Source: Diaporthe sp. PMI_573
Lineage: Eukaryota > Ascomycota > Sordariomycetes > Diaporthales > Diaporthaceae
Direction: 5' to 3'
DNA: 64,000 nt
Assembly: GCA_021399435.1 (NCBI GenBank)
Contig: JAJTUP010000003.1
Span: forward strand, 1,426,001 to 1,490,000
Part shown: positions 56,158-64,000 of the stretch, in pieces
Layout of the letters: each line of letters starts with the position of its first letter
How positions within the stretch are numbered: position 1 is the stretch's first letter
The notes under the pieces: model-generated
Databases searched by the model: none
What the model saw: only the letters and a program-made list of their open reading frames with translations
What the model was told of the DNA's origin: nothing
Position numbers and translations under genes: made by a program

Positions 56158-58125
56158 ATGGCTCCCTCGGACTCGGACGCGCCACTGGATATCGAAAGCG
56201 GCGTCAAGAGGGCCGATTCTGCCCAGCCTGGTGTGAGGAAGAGCGCTGACGCTCGAGCGACGCCTGCAGACGATGGCGCGACTGGACGACGCGACGAGCA
56301 CCTGCCGGCACAGGGCCGCGCGTTCATCGAGGGAGTGAAGAAGCACATTCCCAATGGCGTTCAGCGCAGGTACGGGACAGCTGTGAAATGGCTCCAAGGA
56401 CCCGAGCCGCCGCGAACGTGGAAGATACGGCCACTGCTCCCTCGCGTGCAGCACCTGCCTCTGCGCCTGGTCGACACGCTTCTTCCGCGGCAGTGGCAAC
56501 GGGCCATCATACTCTTGGTCTTCTACGTCTGCTGGATCGCGACGTTTGGTGCTGTCATGCACGAGTCGTCGGCCGTGGATGACATTGGTGGTCAGGGCTC
56601 GCCGTTCCTGGTCGGATGCGGTGCTTCTTTCTGGTAGGACTTGCCGGTGGGGCGTCTCTCATGCTGTGCTAATTCCAAGAGCAGGTCACAGAACAACGGT
56701 TGTGGTCTTGATGGCATCGATTGCCAGCCTTTCGCGAACAGCTCATTCGCATTCCGGTGCCCTGCGAGCTGCAGCAGCCAACAGGTGCTCAACCCTCGCT
56801 TCGTTGGCTCTACAGAAGTCATATATGAGACCCTGGTGATCGGTGGGCCCACATCGAACGCTAATGGCGGGTTTGATTATGCGTCTGGTTTTGTTTACAG
56901 GGCAGATTCCTTCATTTGCTCCGCTGCCATCCATGCTGGGATCATATCCAACTCTCAAGGTGGCTGTGGTGTGGTCTCTCTCATCGGCCAGCAGAGCAAC
57001 TACCCTAGTGTGACCCGCAGCGGCATCCGCAGTGTGGGATTTGACTCGACTTTCCCATCGTCCTTCACATTCGAGCAAGGGAGTGGTGCCGCCTGCAAGG
57101 ATCTCAGATGGCAGCTCCTCGCTGTTTCTGTTGTCTACACGGCAGTCCTGTCGTTATTCACAAAGTCTCCCTCCATATTTTTCTACTCAGTCTTCATTGG
57201 ATGTTATCTTCAGTCGGCTCTCGCTACCTCTATCCCCAAGTACACCGATATATATACCTTGGTCTCGACTGCTCTGGGCGACTTACTCCCAGCGTTGTTC
57301 ATTGCGCAAGTCATGTTCACGCTCTACCTCCGCCGGACTCTACTTGGTCTTACAGCTCAAGTTGAGAAGACCATACTTTGGCTTGGCCCATGCTGGGTCG
57401 CTGCTCTTGCAAACTACACATTTGAGCTCATTCCTCTTTCGAGACTCACAAGCCACGACATAAACCAACAACCGGGTGCAATTGCCTCCCTGGTAGTCAT
57501 TGTGGTCGTCATCTTCGTTGTATTCGTTGGTCAGGCCTGGGCCTTCCGGAGAGAGGGTCGCCTCCTTCGCTACCTTGGTCTGTACGTTTGTCTCGGGATA
57601 TGTATTGGCCTATTGGCCGCCATACCCAACGAGTCGCTGCGTATACACCACTACATCCTTGGTCTCCTTTTGATTCCAGGGACATCGATTCAAACAAGAC
57701 CAAGTCTTGTTTACCAAGGAATCCTCGTCGGACTCTTCATCAATGGCGTGGCCAAGTGGGGGTTCGACTCAATCTTGCAGACGGCTGCTGCTCTCCAGGG
57801 TGATGCAATCATGGGGACTGTGCTGCCTTCCATCACAGCTTCCAACGTCACGGCGTCAAATATCACGTTCAGCTGGCCTACCGTCCCCGAGGGCTACGCT
57901 GGGACAAGTGTTTTAGTCAATGACGTGGAGCGTTATCGCTCCTCCCAAGGCGAGCAGTCTCTGATTTGGCAGAGATCTGACGGAGATGAATCACTGCCAG
58001 AGTACTTTCGGTTCGCGTACTACGCCTTATCTGCGGCATATGGCTTACAGAGTGGTGACTACACGAAAGCTGGAACCTGGTACGCGAATGGCACGTGGGA
58101 GCAGATGGAGGCAGGGGCCAGTTGA
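56158..58125 (+). CDS. LCCL-domain multi-pass membrane protein
   Basis: Two exons, 56158-56633 and 56685-58125, with a 51-base intron (GTAGGA...AGCAG), 638 residues. The N-terminal 110 residues are hydrophilic and cytosolic; a first membrane segment (AIILLVFYVCWIATFGAVMH) leads to the LCCL domain, whose start GCGLDGIDCQPF is completed by splicing. LCCL hallmarks: FRCPASCSSQQVL, VYRADSFICSAAIHAGII and GCGVVSLIG. Eight or more hydrophobic segments follow (for example LLALFIAQVMFTLYL-like and IASLVVIVVVIFVVFVG). The last 120 residues are extracellular-type with NxT/S sites. LCCL membrane proteins are conserved in ascomycetes without a firm role. Ends 54 bases before the stop of the convergent small gene. 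Confidence 0.9.
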
Positions 58126-58178
58126 TAACTGCAATCAAGATTTCGTGACTGCTACTCTAAATTACGCGCCCGGTTTGC

Positions 58179-58979
58179 TTAATAGAGTCGCATCGGATGT
58201 CTTAGCGTTCCCCTCCCATCTTTTTCATCTACTGTGACTCCTTTGTTGCCAATGTCGGTGCCCAACTTGGTAGCCAGACCCTGGACTGCCTTCATGGTGA
58301 ACTCAGGTGCGCAAGACTGGAGGCCGTTTGCAAAGGCGAAGATGATATAGCCATTTGCTGTACTACAAACAGATACGACCTGAAGTGGTTCCTATTCGCG
58401 GTCGTCAGTCAGTCCAATCACGGTCCAGTCATGCTCGGCAACTTGTTCGGTCAGGCGTAAGGGGAACTGTGCAAACCTCCAATGACCACAGCGTCAGCGA
58501 GTAGCCTACTCTGCCCATTGCTTCGGCCGTCATGACCCGGTATTTCTCGCCATCTATCCATGGTTGTGGGACCGACTTTGTTGTGTCAAAACTGGAAAAC
58601 GATTGAGCGAAGGAAATCAAAGTCGCAAGCCAGGATTCTTTGCGGGTCTAGATGGTGGGAATTTTATGAGCAAAAGATGATGAAGGCCAAACGATTTGGA
58701 TTCTTACATTAGCTCCAAAAGTCTCGAGCAACTCAACTCGTGTGCCACATATTCTGCCCAATGCTCCCTTGACCATGTACCCAGGAAATTGGCATTTAAA
58801 TCTGCATTAATGCCATTTTAATAATTTGGAATAGCTTCTGAATGTTTCCAAGGAAACCTACTCTTCAAAAGCTAGAGGTCAGGGTCAGTATGCTTGATGA
58901 TTCGTTGAGCCCCTGTTCAGGCGGACGATGTCTGGAGCGATGGGGGTTACAGACCGGCAGATTCTTCGTAAGAAACCAT
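58179..58979 (-). CDS. Unrecognised multi-exon gene with a probable micro-exon, 166 residues
   Basis: Model from splice signals and frame: 58955-58979, 58862-58871 (10 bases), 58708-58801, 58477-58647 and 58179-58379. Introns 58956-type donors: GTCTGT, GTAGGT, GTAAGA and GTTTGC with CTCTAG, ATGCAG, ATCTAG and TTCAG acceptors. The joined protein starts MVSYEESAAFEEFKCQFPGY, then MVKGALGRICGTRVELLETF, WIDGEKYRVMTAEAMGRVGY, ANGYIIFAFANGLQSCAPEF and GLATKLGTDIGNKGVTVDE. An alternative joins 58951-58979 (donor GTAACC) directly to 58708-58801, without the micro-exon, giving ESAGLFKC. No signal peptide, no known domain. The convergent LCCL gene ends 54 bases away. Five short frames agreeing in phase support a real gene. 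Confidence 0.6.
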
Positions 58980-61610
<2,631 letters not shown>

Positions 61611-61755
61611 ATTTGCATCAAGCCCACAAAAGAAGGCATACTTGTCGCTTCCAAGATGACAGTCTGCCCACCCACCGTCCACGATTCTTATCATCATGGA
61701 CGTCAATCCAGAATTATTCCACCTGAATCACTGAGACTTCTTTGTCCACCTCGTT

Positions 61756-62627
61756 TCAACCCTCCACCAACGCCAGGTCCTTGTGATTGCCCAGCAGCGG
61801 CGCTTCATTGAACTCCCCATCACATTTGGGCAGTTCCAACGTCATCTTGAACATCTGTGCCGCCTTCACCTCGAGCTCGCCATCGCTCTCCAAGGCCAAG
61901 ACATGTCCACCCCGTTGCCGGTCTTCTGTGATGAAATGCAGATGGTCACCGGCGATTCCTATGCCCTGCATGTAGTGAGGCTGCCGGAAACCGACCAGCG
62001 TGCCGCGCACATTTTCGAAGCTGAATGCCACTTGGTTCTTGCCAACTTCGATCATGGGCTGCCGTGGCTCCGTCTGGCCCGCTGCCGTGCGGACCGTGAT
62101 GGACTTGAAGAGACCATCGAGACGCATGGCTAGGTGATGATTCTTGGAGCCCGGTCTGCGCAACTTGGTGTCAGCTATATTTGTACCCAAGCAGGCCCCT
62201 GCCACTTCTCAGGCAATACGTCGAGTATTTCCCCAGTCCTCCCATGGCACGAGAATTCGGATTCGTGGCCAAGGAGATTCCGACAGATACAGAGGAAGGA
62301 GAGAGCTTACACGAGACCGCTGACGATATCGTTCAGCTCCTCCTTGCTCGGCACCACGGCTCTTGCGGAAATCTCGGGCTCGAAGCGCGTGATCTGTGCA
62401 AAGGGATGAATGGCGTCGCCCTCTGGATCCAGCTTTTTTATTGACCCATCGGCAAGCATTTGATATGCAAGACCGTCCAGAACGATCATTTCACCATTCA
62501 TGAAGCGGAAGGTGCCCAGGCCGTGGTCGCCATGCTTGAGATAATCCCGAATCGATAAGCCTTTATCGGCAACGCCATCCATGAGGCTCAGGGCGAGGGA
62601 GTATTGGTACAGCTCGTTGCAGGCCAT
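61756..62627 (-). CDS. Alpha-acetolactate decarboxylase
   Basis: Zn enzyme converting acetolactate to acetoin and CO2. Two exons, 62311-62627 and 61756-62155, joined by a 155-base intron (GTAAGC...GCGCAG), 238 residues. The join reads NDIVSGLVPGSKNHHLAMRL, which continues smoothly into DGLFKSITVRTAAGQ. Metal ligands: HLHFITEDRQRGGHVLALE (His-x-His and His). The N-terminal GDHGLGTFRFMNGEMIVLDG and the C-terminal FNEAPLLGNHKDLALVEG also match the family. No signal peptide, so cytosolic. The family is mainly bacterial; fungal copies exist but are scattered. Two fungal-type features argue against contamination: an intron and the surrounding genes. Confidence 0.92.
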
Positions 62628-62965
62628 TGTTGCCGTTATGTTGTGTTCTTGCTAACAGATTGTAGGCTCGACGGGCGGACATAAGCAGAGTGCAGTTGGC
62701 TGATTCGAGTGACTTACATAAGCGCCGTGCACCCCTCTTGCCTTCGTTTACCTCTTCGCTCAGTCCCCGAAATCGCTTCCTGTTCTTACACACGGTAAGA
62801 CAGCACAGGCTCAATCTTCATTGTCATTCTCAGGACACGTTCTTGTGCCTCTGACACCCTCCTTGAGATTTGGGAGTATTCAATGTTTCCATTATAATTA
62901 TAAATGCGGACCGCCTTTGTACGCCCTGTCCATGTACAGCGAGTGGGGCGTGAAGCCTGATATAT
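62628..62965. other. Short intergenic region
   Basis: 338 bases, nothing recognised. Confidence 0.5.
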
Positions 62966-64000
62966 CTACAGATTAATAATGAGTCCAACCACTATCGCTG
63001 CAGCCATGACAAAAAGGCCCTCCACAGCAGGAGGATCTAGGACGACCACCCCGTTCACAAGAGCGGGTCCGGAATTTTCTGAGCCCGCCGAACCATCCGT
63101 GGGCGATGGCATCGAGCCCGCGCCATCGTCGTTTCCACCTGCACCACCGCTAGGAAGTTGCGACACGACGGTCTGCACGAGTGTCGTGCCGCCCGAGGTG
63201 GCCGTCCTGACGAATGTCGTCTCTCCGGGCGAGCTTCCGGTCTCTTCCGGGGAAATCAGGGTCTGGACGTATGTCTGCCCGTCAGAGACGATTGTCCTGG
63301 TGGTTGTCACCAGGGCTTGGGCGCCGGGCGCCCCTGTGATCCCGCCTTCTGAGTCATCGCCTCCTTGGTTTGCGGCAGAGACGGAGACAATGGTTTGGAC
63401 CACCGGGGTTCCGTCTAGTGTCGCCGTTGTGACGAGTGTGACCTCGGATGGCTGAGGAGCGACGCCGGGTGCGATGGAGATCAAAGTCAGGGTTGACTTT
63501 GCGCCATTAGCTCCAGTGACTGTTGTAAGTATGGTCTCTTCTGACGTCTGGGCGGTTGGTGCAGCAGAGATGGAGACGAAGGTCTCCGTGAGTGTTTGTC
63601 CGTTTGAGGTGGCCTCTCGTATCAGTGTCACTTCTCCCGGGGGCGGAGTGGCGATTGGCGCCGGCGACACCACAGTCTGTTCCTGCGCTTGCCCGTCAAT
63701 GGTCGTCGTACGGACAAATGTCGTCTCCGGTACTGCCGCATCCCCACCGGCATTTGCGGTTGTGATGGTTGCAACCTCGCCGTCCGAGCCTCCTGTAGTA
63801 ATAATGATAACCTCTACCGAGCTCTGCGTCGGGGCTGGCACCTCCGGGCTATCAGGCACCTGCGAGGGTGGCTGCTGCTCCGTGGATGGCTCGTTATCGG
63901 GTGTCGAGGCCGGCGGCGGCGGCGGTGGCGTGGTAGGCAGGGCCGTCCCCGGTGTGGTGATCGGCAGCGCCGGGATTTCGTCGCTGGTGGGAGCGTTATA
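62966..64000 (-). CDS. Thr/Val-rich repeat surface protein, C-terminal part (cut by the window edge)
   Basis: Open to the right edge without a start, so only the C-terminal 344 residues are seen. After a Pro-rich region (TTPPPPPPASTPDNEPST) come about seven imperfect repeats of 30-45 residues of the type ETTFVRTATSGGTTLVQTVV and EVTLVTTATLDGTPVVQTIV. The end has a hydrophobic segment (AVEGLFVMAAAIVVGLIINL) fitting a GPI signal. Rich in Thr and Ser, presumably O-glycosylated. Such proteins are cell-wall or adhesin-like; no binding domain is visible in this part. Confidence 0.8.
   Translation of the reverse strand, partial: YNAPTSDEIPALPITTPGTALPTTPPPPPPASTPDNEPSTEQQPPSQVPDSPEVPAPTQSSVEVIIITTGGSDGEVATITTANAGGDAAVPETTFVRTTTIDGQAQEQTVVSPAPIATPPPGEVTLIREATSNGQTLTETFVSISAAPTAQTSEETILTTVTGANGAKSTLTLISIAPGVAPQPSEVTLVTTATLDGTPVVQTIVSVSAANQGGDDSEGGITGAPGAQALVTTTRTIVSDGQTYVQTLISPEETGSSPGETTFVRTATSGGTTLVQTVVSQLPSGGAGGNDDGAGSMPSPTDGSAGSENSGPALVNGVVVLDPPAVEGLFVMAAAIVVGLIINL

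Overview
The window comes from a filamentous ascomycete (Pezizomycotina, probably Sordariomycetes). Evidence: short introns (about 50-150 bases) with GTRNGT donors and CTAAC/CTGAC-like branch sites, about 50% GC coding DNA, gene spacing of 1-3 kb, and typical fungal families (sedolisin, GH76/Dcw1, 2EXR, LCCL membrane protein, fungal P450s, tyrosinase). The species cannot be named from the sequence alone. I found no CRISPR array, rRNA gene or complete transposon.

Layout. 1-12.6 kb, mostly minus strand: a large-subunit catalase cut by the left edge, a GPI-type GH76 mannanase, a membrane-tethered arylsulfotransferase-like protein and an acyl-CoA/4-coumarate ligase ending in the peroxisomal signal AKL. 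14.4-15.5 kb: a 2EXR-like protein. 17-30 kb: oxidoreductases in loose proximity (a ferric-reductase-like gene carrying an in-frame TGA, a single-exon FAD monooxygenase, a seven-exon tyrosinase, a P450) plus two poorly known ORFs, one kinase-like. 32-34.5 kb: a small hydrophilic protein and a secreted SET protein. 34.7 kb: a tRNA-Pro(AGG) gene with two introns. 36.6-43.2 kb: three secreted proteins (six-exon sedolisin, ConA-like protein, conserved 189-residue secreted protein). 44.8-54.8 kb: a divergent nucleoside-hydrolase-like protein, a cation exchanger, a second P450 and an Old Yellow Enzyme. 56-64 kb: an LCCL membrane protein, a convergent small multi-exon gene, a GH1 beta-glucosidase, an acetolactate decarboxylase and the C-terminal part of a Thr/Val-rich repeat surface protein cut by the right edge.

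The most striking element is the tRNA-Pro gene. Besides the canonical 19-nt intron after position 37, it carries a 56-nt insertion exactly between positions 48 and 49. The insertion begins GTAAGT, has CTAAC near its 3' end and ends CAG, which is a textbook fungal spliceosomal intron. Removing both leaves a perfectly paired tRNA.

Other unusual points: a family of at least four dispersed repeats sharing the core GCTCGGGTGTCCGCTAC, enrichment of the palindrome TACCTAGGTA between genes, a 10-nt candidate micro-exon, and introns of length 3n without stops hidden inside open frames. Exon coordinates were derived by hand from splice signals and frame continuity; none was tested by alignment or RNA data.
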